A stretch of DNA of 7,486 nucleotides from positions 1 through 7,486 of the forward strand of contig WGEI01000135.1 of assembly GCA_015492875.1 (NCBI GenBank), read 5' to 3'. Of this stretch, positions 1-5,454 are shown in pieces. Source of the stretch: Anaerolineae bacterium (GTDB taxonomy: Bacteria; Chloroflexota; Anaerolineae; Aggregatilineales; Phototrophicaceae). The notes under the pieces were generated by a model. That model ran no database searches, had not been told where the DNA came from, and saw only the letters and a program-made list of their open reading frames with translations. A program made the position numbers and the translations under genes. How positions within the stretch are numbered: the first letter of the stretch is position 1; each line of letters starts with the position of its first letter.

Positions 1-1070
1 GAAGTGAAATATTCGGTGAAGTAGCCAATCAACACGCCGCCAACGAGGCCGGAAATGGTGGCGATGATGACATCCCAACCAAGATTCAGCAAAAGGCCAA
101 GGCCAACAATGGCAGCGGCAACGCCCAAGCTAGCGCTATAGACGCCACGGCGCAAGCTACCCAGCAGTTCTTCCTGAGAAGCGCCCTCTTTGGTGCGAAC
201 GAGGAATGTGGCCAACAGGCTGATAATCAAACCAGCAGCGGCAACCAGCACAGGGAAAACTTGTGCCGCAGTTTGCGAAGCGCCAGTAAACTGTGGGCTG
301 AGAACAGCGAGCGCGATGGCGGCAATAATAGAACTCGCATAGCTTTCGAACAGGTCTGACCCCATGCCAGCCACGTCGCCAACGTTATCGCCAACATTAT
401 CCGCGATGGTAGCGGGGTTGCGGGGGTCATCTTCGGGAATGTCCAACTCTGTTTTACCAACAAGGTCAGCGCCAACATCTGCGGCTTTGGTGTAAATACC
501 GCCACCAACACGGGCGAAAATGGCGATAGAAGTGCCGCCAAAGCCAAAGCCAGCCAAAGCGCTAGCGGCTGCATTGGGGTCACTCATGATTTTGAAAAAG
601 ATAATAGACAGAATACTGATGCCCAGTAGCGCCAGTGAGACTACCATCATGCTCATCACTGTACCGCTAGCAAATGCCACGCGCAGCCCTTTGTTCAGGC
701 TTTCAGAAGCCGCCTGTGTAGTGCGAACATTGGCGCGGACGGCGATATACATGCCGGCATAGCCAGCAACGCCCGAAGCGATAGCGCCCGTCACAAAGGC
801 GACTGCGGTAAGAATGCTCATATTCGCTTCGGGGATAAAGCTAAGGATGACCAGCACTATAGCCACAATGGCCACAAGAACAGCTACGGCGCGATATTCA
901 CGGGAGAGGAAGGCCTGTGCGCCGCGTTGAATAGCGCGGGCAATGGCGGCCATGCGCTCAGTACCAGTGCCTTGTTCTAGCACCCAGTTGCGTTGTGTAA
1001 AAGCGAATCCAAGGCCGATAACGGCGGCAACAATGCCGATGATCGCCCCCAATTCAAACGAAATTTCCAT
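1..1070 (-). CDS. hppA: Membrane-bound ion-translocating pyrophosphatase, N-terminal half (cut by window edge)
   Basis: Hydrolyses pyrophosphate at the cytoplasmic membrane and uses the energy to pump H+ and/or Na+ outward. 356 complete codons are visible; the family is usually about 650-770 residues, so the second half lies beyond base 1. Seen: hydrophobic helices near residues 7-24, 62-79, 86-110, 136-159, 270-291 and 313-329; the substrate-site motif GGGIYTKAADVGADLVGK at 189-206 with D198, D202 and K206; and the Mg-PPi aspartates D224, D228 and D232 in DNVGDNVGD, followed by D239. E242, in the DLFES segment, sits where Thermotoga-type enzymes carry their gating glutamate. That position occurs in both Na+ and H+ pumps, and the Ala/Lys residue that sets K+ dependence lies in the missing half, so ion and K+ dependence are undecided. 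ATG at 1070 is preceded by AGGAGA with 6-base spacing. Transcribed divergently from yraN. The family assignment is essentially certain. Confidence 0.97.
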   Translation of the reverse strand, partial: MEISFELGAIIGIVAAVIGLGFAFTQRNWVLEQGTGTERMAAIARAIQRGAQAFLSREYRAVAVLVAIVAIVLVILSFIPEANMSILTAVAFVTGAIASGVAGYAGMYIAVRANVRTTQAASESLNKGLRVAFASGTVMSMMVVSLALLGISILSIIFFKIMSDPNAAASALAGFGFGGTSIAIFARVGGGIYTKAADVGADLVGKTELDIPEDDPRNPATIADNVGDNVGDVAGMGSDLFESYASSIIAAIALAVLSPQFTGASQTAAQVFPVLVAAAGLIISLLATFLVRTKEGASQEELLGSLRRGVYSASLGVAAAIVGLGLLLNLGWDVIIATISGLVGGVLIGYFTEYFT

Positions 1071-1076
1071 AAGGCT

Positions 1077-1082
1077 TCTCCT
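1077..1082 (-). promoter_or_regulatory. Ribosome binding site of hppA
   Basis: Reads AGGAGA on the minus strand, 6 bases ahead of the ATG at 1070. It is a strong Shine-Dalgarno match at ideal spacing and fixes the hppA start. Confidence 0.8.
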
Positions 1083-1121
1083 GAAGAAGGTCTCGGTCGG
1101 TGATCATTAGATAGGTTGGGT

Positions 1122-1150
1122 TTGTATCCCAATGAATGACCTGATACGAT
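1122..1150 (+). promoter_or_regulatory. Candidate promoter for yraN-miaA operon
   Basis: TTGTAT at 1122-1127, a 17-base spacer, then TACGAT at 1145-1150 preceded directly by TGA (extended -10, TGn). Each hexamer is an imperfect sigma-70 match, but spacing and the TG element are good. Transcription would begin near 1157, giving a leader of about 60 bases to the chosen yraN start. Confidence 0.4.
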
Positions 1151-1157
1151 AGTAACA
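1149..1157 (-). promoter_or_regulatory. Candidate extended -10 promoter for hppA
   Basis: On the minus strand the bases read TGT then TACTAT: an extended -10 (TGn) and a 4/6 match to TATAAT. No good -35 is seen 17 bases upstream (TTCGTT), which fits an extended -10 promoter. It would give a leader of about 70 bases. It overlaps the candidate plus-strand -10 at 1145-1150. Assigned by eye only; another weak option is TTGCAA, 16 bases, TAACAT further upstream on the same strand. Confidence 0.35.
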
Positions 1158-1220
1158 ATCCCGAAAATGTTAACGAATATCAGCGTTTTTGCAACACCTA
1201 TTTATTATGTGATAAGGCTG

Positions 1221-1586
1221 ATGGCAGATAAAAATCAAAAGACAGGGGCTTATGGAGAACTATTAGCCCGCCAATATTTGGAGCGAAAAGGGTATCGCAT
1301 CATCACTACCAATTGGCATTGCCCTTATGGAGAGGCGGACATTATCGCAGAAGATGGGGAAGTGCTGGTCTTTGTCGAAGTGCGAACGCGCCATAGCGGC
1401 ACTACCGAGACGGCATTTGCCAGCATTACCACCAAAAAACGGGAGCGGTTAATTCAAACGGCCTATAGTTACCTGAGCGAGACGGAGCGCGATGATGCCT
1501 TGTGGCGCATAGATATGGTTGCAATTGCTTTACCCTATAACGAAGCGCCATTGATACAACATCGGGAGGATGTGCTTGACTGGTAA
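1221..1586 (+). CDS. yraN: YraN/UPF0102 family nuclease-fold protein
   Basis: 121 residues from ATG 1221, the usual YraN size. Family features visible: GAYGELLARQYL at 9-20 (the G..GE..A..yL signature); NWHCPYGEAD at 31-40 with E38 and D40; VFVEVRTR at 50-57 with E53; and a RIDMVA strand at 96-101. The E/D...EV(K/R) pattern is that of restriction-endonuclease-like folds; Arg in place of Lys is common in this family. Its cellular role is not established; a structure-specific DNA nuclease is inferred from the fold. The start at 1221 has TAAGG 3 bases upstream. An in-frame ATG at 1167 would add 18 residues unlike the family and has no ribosome binding site; GTG 1209 has none either. First gene of an operon: its last codons overlap the start of miaA. 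Confidence 0.9.
   Translation: MADKNQKTGAYGELLARQYLERKGYRIITTNWHCPYGEADIIAEDGEVLVFVEVRTRHSGTTETAFASITTKKRERLIQTAYSYLSETERDDALWRIDMVAIALPYNEAPLIQHREDVLDW
1564..1569 (+). promoter_or_regulatory. Ribosome binding site that decides the miaA start
   Basis: GGGAGG lies inside the end of yraN. It touches the in-frame ATG at 1570 with no spacer, which is too close for initiation, but stands 6 bases before the in-frame TTG at 1576, the ideal distance. This favours TTG 1576 as the real miaA start. Confidence 0.6.
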
Positions 1587-2511
1587 AAAACCGCTGGTGG
1601 TTATTTTAGGGCCAACGGCTGTAGGGAAAACACAGCTCGCCTTGAAATTGGGGCAGATATTTCATGGAGAAATCATTGGAGCAGATAGCCGCCAAGTATA
1701 CCGCTATATGGATATTGGCACGGCAAAACCAACCACTGAAGCATGTGCGCTTGTGCCCCACCACTTAATTGATGTCGTTAACCCAGATGAGAACTTGTCG
1801 CTGGCGCAATATCTGAGGATGGCCTATCAAGCGATTGATAATTTACATGCGCAAGGAAAGCTGCCGTTGTTAGTTGGGGGAACAGGCCAGTATATCACAG
1901 CGTTAATTGAGGGCTGGAATATCCCAGAAGTGCCACCTAACGAGCCGTTGCGCCAAACATTAGAAACATTTGCCAAAACGCATGGAGCAGAGGCGCTTTA
2001 TGTGCGCTTATTGCAAATAGATGCAAGCGCCGCAGAAAAGATACATCCGAACAACATACGGCGTGTGATACGGGCGATAGAAGTTTATGAGGCGACAGGC
2101 ACGCCCATCAGCGTTTTACAGCGAAAAACCCCACCGCCCTATCGTGTCAGAATATATGGGCTGACAATGGATAGGGAACTGCTATATGAACGGGCAGATA
2201 AGCGTGTTGATAGGATGATTGAGGCGGGATTGATTGACGAAGTGCAGCGCTTGCTAGATATGGGCTATGATGTAACTTTGCCATCTATGAGCGGGCTAGG
2301 CTATGGGCAAGTTGCCGCTTATTTACAAGGGGAGATGGGCTTAGAAGAGGCGGTTGCGCAAACAAAAACGGCCACGCATGATTATATTCGGCGGCAATAT
2401 ACGTGGTGGCGCGGGCACAATCAGGGGATTATGTGGCATAATGTTGAGGGCGTCGATATTGCACAATTGGCTGATGATGTGACGCAATGGCTTGATGAAC
2501 AGGATGAATAA
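1576..2511 (+). CDS. miaA: tRNA dimethylallyltransferase (MiaA)
   Basis: Transfers a dimethylallyl group from DMAPP to N6 of adenosine 37 in tRNAs that read codons starting with U, giving i6A37 and steadying codon pairing. Numbering from the TTG at 1576 (311 residues, normal length): P-loop GPTAVGKT at 12-19; catalytic aspartate D37 in ADSRQVY; DIGTAKP at 46-52; PHHLIDV at 61-67; LVGGTGQY at 99-106; RRVIRAIEVYEATG at 162-175; SGLGYGQV at 239-246; and the family's RQxTW(F/W)R element as RRQYTWWR at 272-279. All the hallmark motifs are intact. An ATG two codons earlier (1570) would add Met-Cys; I prefer TTG 1576 because of the Shine-Dalgarno spacing and because the product then begins just before the P-loop strand as in relatives. 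Overlaps yraN by 11 bases. Its stop shares one base with the next ATG (TAATG), so it is probably translationally coupled on both sides. Confidence 0.97.
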   Translation: MTGKKPLVVILGPTAVGKTQLALKLGQIFHGEIIGADSRQVYRYMDIGTAKPTTEACALVPHHLIDVVNPDENLSLAQYLRMAYQAIDNLHAQGKLPLLVGGTGQYITALIEGWNIPEVPPNEPLRQTLETFAKTHGAEALYVRLLQIDASAAEKIHPNNIRRVIRAIEVYEATGTPISVLQRKTPPPYRVRIYGLTMDRELLYERADKRVDRMIEAGLIDEVQRLLDMGYDVTLPSMSGLGYGQVAAYLQGEMGLEEAVAQTKTATHDYIRRQYTWWRGHNQGIMWHNVEGVDIAQLADDVTQWLDEQDE

Positions 2512-3197
2512 TGCGGCTTTTACGAAACGCTGGCAATCAAAATAATGTGGTGGGGATTTTTTTGCTTATTTTACTGGCGGTCATCGCTGGCCCCAGTACC
2601 CTGCCGCGTATTTTCCCGCCGGCAGAAAATGGTATACCTTGCGACCGCTTGCCACGAGGAACAGAACGCGCCAATCACCAATCGCTTATTGGACGCGCGG
2701 CAAGTGACCCCATCAGCTTGGCAGTGAAATCTGACCCTTTACCCGCCAATAATGAACCACTGTATATCACCGTCACCGTTATCAATAACTCGATTGGTTC
2801 TGTACCCATTCTCTATAATCCCAATCAAATCTTGGTTGGTGATAATGGTAGCAGCGGGTTGGGGATCATTTTTGAGCCGACGATTAATTTGACAAATGGG
2901 GCAATTCGGAACAATCAAGGAACGGCCTCTTTCCCGGAAGAGGACATCCGCATTTTGGGGCCGAGACAACGTTGCTTTCATGTTCTTGAGTTTACAGTTG
3001 ACCCCATATCTCAACCTACGTTATATCAAGGCACAGTCACGGTAAAAGCATATTACCGTATCAACACGCCCGGCCAAGTGGTGCAAACAACGCCCGGCAT
3101 TCCGCTAATTTTTGTTGATCAAGGATTGAGGGTACGAAACGGGTATTTAGAAAGTACGCCTGCCCCCATTCCCATACCGAGCCAGACAACACCATAG
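2511..3197 (+). CDS. Unrecognised membrane-anchored or secreted protein
   Basis: 228 residues of no family I recognise. A short basic N-terminus (R2, R5) is followed by one hydrophobic stretch, about 13-27 (VVGIFLLILLAVIAG), which could be a signal peptide or a single anchor; the rest would face outward. The body from about 65 to 205 has alternating hydrophobic residues typical of beta strands (LYITVTVINNS at 84-94, GTVTVKAYYRI at 174-184), suggesting a beta-sandwich domain; this is inference. It has only two cysteines, C44 and C155, which could form a disulfide. The tail (216-228) is rich in Pro, Thr and Ser. There is no lipobox: C44 is too far in. ATG 2511 shares one base with the miaA stop and has AGGA 6 bases upstream, so the start is well supported and the gene is probably the last of the yraN-miaA operon. 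Nothing in it points to tRNA modification. Confidence 0.8.
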   Translation: MRLLRNAGNQNNVVGIFLLILLAVIAGPSTLPRIFPPAENGIPCDRLPRGTERANHQSLIGRAASDPISLAVKSDPLPANNEPLYITVTVINNSIGSVPILYNPNQILVGDNGSSGLGIIFEPTINLTNGAIRNNQGTASFPEEDIRILGPRQRCFHVLEFTVDPISQPTLYQGTVTVKAYYRINTPGQVVQTTPGIPLIFVDQGLRVRNGYLESTPAPIPIPSQTTP

Positions 3198-3214
3198 CTC
3201 AAAGCGATTTTGAG
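3198..3214. repeat. Inverted repeat CTCAAA-N5-TTTGAG
   Basis: A perfect 6-base inverted repeat with a 5-base centre (gcgat), immediately after the stop of the upstream gene and 9 bases before a TATAAT box. The stem is A/T-rich and no T run follows, so it is a poor intrinsic terminator. Its place in the -35 region makes an operator possible. A 6-base palindrome can also occur by chance. Confidence 0.4.
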
Positions 3215-3223
3215 AGATGTGGC

Positions 3224-3229
3224 TATAAT
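3224..3229 (+). promoter_or_regulatory. Candidate -10 box of the FHA regulator gene
   Basis: A perfect TATAAT lies in the 116-base gap before the regulator gene, with a start of transcription expected near 3236 and a leader of about 80 bases. At 16-18 bases upstream there is only AAAGCG-like sequence, not a -35 box, so the promoter may be weak or need an activator. Confidence 0.5.
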
Positions 3230-3245
3230 GGGAGTATAAGTAAAG
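3224..3245 (+). repeat. 11-bp-phased direct repeat over the promoter (possible winged-helix site)
   Basis: Two adjacent 11-base units, TATAATGGGAG and TATAAGTAAAG, share 7 of 11 positions as TATAA-N4-AG. OmpR/PhoB-type winged-helix proteins, the type encoded just downstream, characteristically bind tandem direct repeats with about 11-base spacing. The first unit is also the -10 box, so a bound protein would block transcription. Self-regulation is inference from position and spacing only. Confidence 0.35.
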
Positions 3246-3313
3246 ATTTGTGGGATACAGAAAAAACAAGCGCGGATAGACACTAGCACCCCACTGATGA
3301 AAGGGTTGAGGCA

Positions 3314-4000
3314 ATGGCTAGAGCACATACAGAATATCCGGTTATCGTTGTCTTAGATGGTGATTATATCAACCAAAATTGGGCTTTAGACCGCCCGACT
3401 ATGACATTAGGCCGTGAAGATAGCTGCGATATTATCTTGCCAGTACGCCAAGTATCACGGCAACATGTGCGCTTTCATCGTCAAGATGGCGACACCTATC
3501 TCATTGAAGATTTGAATAGCAAAAATGGTACATGGGTCAATGGGTTGCGCTTAGAAGGCGTCCGAGAACTCTCGGATGGAGATGAAATTAACATCGCACG
3601 GGCGGTACGCATCAAATTTATTGGTTCTGGCAGTACCGTGCCAGTGACAGGTGATATTCCAGAGGTTATCCCGTCCAGTTCATTTCAGGGGCGGTTGAAG
3701 ATAGACCTAGAATCGCGGCAAGTGTTTGTCAATGGAAGAGAAATTGAACCGCCCTTAAGTTTGCCCCAATATCGCCTATTAGAGCTACTTTACACCAATC
3801 AAGGGCGGATTTGTACGCGGCAAGAAGTGGTCGATGCGGTATGGCCAGATGCCATTGCTGAGGGCATTAGCGAACAAGCCATCGATGCGCTTGTGCGGCG
3901 GCTACGTGACAGACTCGCCGAAGTTGACCCGGACTGGCAATATGTGGTCACTGTGCGCGGGCACGGCTTCCGACTGGATAACCCAGTGGATACGGATTAG
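3314..4000 (+). CDS. FHA domain plus OmpR-type winged-helix transcription factor
   Basis: 228 residues, cytoplasmic, two domains. FHA domain about 8-104: GR at 33-34, SRQH at 48-51 and NSKNGTWVNG at 68-77 are the conserved phosphothreonine-binding loops. A Pro/Ser/Thr linker of about 20 residues follows. A PhoB/OmpR-type winged-helix DNA-binding domain occupies about 126-222, with LSLPQYRLLELL at 148-159, TRQEVVDAVW at 168-177, the recognition-helix region SEQAIDALVRRLRDRL at 186-201, and the wing YVVTVRGHGFRL at 210-221. There is no receiver, kinase or transcriptional-activator (BTAD) domain. Likely role: a regulator whose activity or partners depend on threonine phosphorylation by a Ser/Thr kinase encoded elsewhere; target genes are unknown. 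Mycobacterial EmbR has related parts in the opposite order with BTAD between. ATG 3314 has AAGGG 8 bases upstream. It has its own candidate promoter and ends 6 bases from the convergent pyrF end. Confidence 0.93.
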   Translation: MARAHTEYPVIVVLDGDYINQNWALDRPTMTLGREDSCDIILPVRQVSRQHVRFHRQDGDTYLIEDLNSKNGTWVNGLRLEGVRELSDGDEINIARAVRIKFIGSGSTVPVTGDIPEVIPSSSFQGRLKIDLESRQVFVNGREIEPPLSLPQYRLLELLYTNQGRICTRQEVVDAVWPDAIAEGISEQAIDALVRRLRDRLAEVDPDWQYVVTVRGHGFRLDNPVDTD

Positions 4001-4006
4001 CACGCA

Positions 4007-4807
4007 CTAAGCGCGGTGTTGGTTAATAGCATCACGCAATTGTTGGGCAGCGGTGGCGGGGTCATCGGCAAAGATGATGCCACGGGATGAATTAATGAGA
4101 AGTCCACGACCATGGCTATCTACGCCCTGGCGGACAACCGCAGCAACGTCGCCTCCCTGTGCGCCCACACCAGGCACTAGCAGGGGCATATCCCCTATCA
4201 TAGCGCGCACTTGAGCCAGTATTTTGGGGTATGTCGCCCCAACAACCAACATACAATTCTGATTATCGTTCCAATAGCGGGCAACTTGTTCAGCGACAAT
4301 CGCCCACAAGGGGCGTCCGCCAACTTTGAGCGACTGAAACTCATCAGCGCCAGCGTTAGATGTATGGCAAAGGATGATAACAGCGCGGTCGGCACGGTCT
4401 AAAAAGGGGCGTAAGGCCTCGCGCCCTAAGTACGGGTGTAATGTGATGGCATCAAACCCGATTTCGTCAAAGAAAGCATGGACATAAGCCGCATTGGTAT
4501 TGCCAATATCCGCGCGTTTAGCATCGCAGATAGTTAGAATGTCGGGGTGGTTTTCACGCAGATAGGCAACAGTTTGCGCCATTTCTTCCCAACCTTGTGC
4601 ACCTCGTGCCTCATAAAAAGCGGTGTTGAGTTTATAAGCTGCTGCATAGGTGTGGGTCTGTTCAATGATATAGCGGTTAAACGTGAACTGTGGATAAGGC
4701 TCATTTGAAAAACTTTTGGGCAATTTCTCGATTGCGCTATCAAGCCCTACACATAGCAATGAATTGGCCGCTTCTGCACGTTGGTTAAGTTTTTCGATGA
4801 CGCTCAT
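4007..4807 (-). CDS. pyrF: Orotidine 5'-phosphate decarboxylase, type 2
   Basis: Last step of UMP synthesis: decarboxylates OMP to UMP in the cytoplasm. 266 residues from ATG 4807, fitting the longer type 2 (mycobacterial-like) PyrF family rather than the E. coli form of about 245. Seen: LLCVGLD at 17-23 at the first barrel strand; the signature DAKRADIGNT at 95-104 with the Asp-Lys-Asp catalytic set D95, K97 and D100; HPYLG at 124-128; PGVGAQGGD at 212-220; and the phosphate-binding SRGI at 241-244 with R242. The reading frame is open for 15 codons further upstream, but that stretch is the end of pyrE in another frame and does not look like PyrF. The ATG overlaps the pyrE stop by 4 bases (ATGA), which suggests coupled translation. 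Last gene of the operon; no terminator is visible before the convergent neighbour. Confidence 0.97.
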   Translation of the reverse strand: MSVIEKLNQRAEAANSLLCVGLDSAIEKLPKSFSNEPYPQFTFNRYIIEQTHTYAAAYKLNTAFYEARGAQGWEEMAQTVAYLRENHPDILTICDAKRADIGNTNAAYVHAFFDEIGFDAITLHPYLGREALRPFLDRADRAVIILCHTSNAGADEFQSLKVGGRPLWAIVAEQVARYWNDNQNCMLVVGATYPKILAQVRAMIGDMPLLVPGVGAQGGDVAAVVRQGVDSHGRGLLINSSRGIIFADDPATAAQQLRDAINQHRA

Positions 4808-5454
4808 TCGTAACCGTGTCTCTTTCCCCATGCTTGTGGCTCTACAAACCAATCACGGATAATGTCTAGCTGGTCTTTATCAAAATAGCTGAGGGCAAAT
4901 GCTTCGTCCAAGATAGTCTGGAAATCGGTGAGCGTATGCAACGGAACTTTTGCAGCGGCAAATGCTTCACGAGATTGGGCGAACCCGTAACTAACAATAG
5001 TGAGCACATCAGAAACCACCCCGCCCTCCTCACGCAAGGCGCTGACAGCACTTAGGCTACTGCCACCTGTAGTCACAAGGTCTTCCACGAGTAAAACGCG
5101 TTTGCCTGCAATGCTTCCCCCTTCAACACGGCGTTGCTTGCCATACCCCTTTGCTTCTTTGCGGATGAAGACATAAGGCATATTGAGTGTGAAAGCTAAT
5201 GCTGCGCTATGTGGCACACCGCCAACTGCCACGCCAGCGATAACATCTGCAGTGAGATTTTGCGCCTGAAGGCGGTTTTGGAAAGCATGAATGACAATGT
5301 GCCACTGCTGCGGATGGAACGAAAGGACGCGATTATCTACATAAACAGGCGATAATATACCCGAAGCGAAACGCACAGGCGCTTGGGGCGAAAAGCCAAC
5401 AGCTTGCGCCGAAAGCAAGGCGCGGGCAACCTGTTTCTTATCAGTTGTGGTCAT
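4804..5454 (-). CDS. pyrE: Orotate phosphoribosyltransferase
   Basis: Joins orotate to PRPP to give OMP and pyrophosphate, the fifth step of UMP synthesis. 216 residues from ATG 5454, the usual length. Seen: the substrate loop FASGILSPVYVD at 29-40; the strand and turn VIAGVAVGGVP at 71-81; the catalytic flexible-loop segment RKEAKGYG at 98-105 (K99, K102); and the PRPP-binding signature VLLVEDLVTTGGS at 120-132 with E124 and D125. The frame extends to a TTG at 5478, which lacks a ribosome binding site and would add eight residues; ATG 5454 is preferred although its own site (GAGAG, about 11 bases away) is weak. It overlaps the end of pyrD by 14 bases and pyrF by 4, consistent with translational coupling. 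The pyrE-pyrF order is that of the fused UMP synthase of animals. Confidence 0.97.
   Translation of the reverse strand: MTTTDKKQVARALLSAQAVGFSPQAPVRFASGILSPVYVDNRVLSFHPQQWHIVIHAFQNRLQAQNLTADVIAGVAVGGVPHSAALAFTLNMPYVFIRKEAKGYGKQRRVEGGSIAGKRVLLVEDLVTTGGSSLSAVSALREEGGVVSDVLTIVSYGFAQSREAFAAAKVPLHTLTDFQTILDEAFALSYFDKDQLDIIRDWFVEPQAWGKRHGYE

Noticed and set aside
227..583. Open frame of 118 codons on the minus strand inside hppA
   Set aside because: It is a frame-shifted shadow of the pyrophosphatase; the true frame carries GGGIYTKAADVGADLVGK and DNVGDNVGD.
1167..1220. Earlier ATG (1167) or GTG (1209) as yraN start
   Set aside because: Neither has a ribosome binding site, and the extra residues are unlike the family; ATG 1221 gives the usual length.
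2642..2644. Lipoprotein cysteine (C44) in the unrecognised protein
   Set aside because: It lies about 17 residues beyond the hydrophobic segment and the preceding residues do not form a lipobox.
3198..3214. Intrinsic terminator after the anchored protein
   Set aside because: The stem has only two G-C pairs and is not followed by a T run.
3246..3313. Riboswitch or structured leader before the FHA gene
   Set aside because: Only a weak GTGGG/CCCAC pairing about 40 bases apart is visible, which matches no known riboswitch pattern.
4808..4852. Longer pyrF reading frame starting at 4852
   Set aside because: These codons overlap the end of pyrE in another frame and do not resemble PyrF; ATG 4807 forms the classic ATGA overlap.
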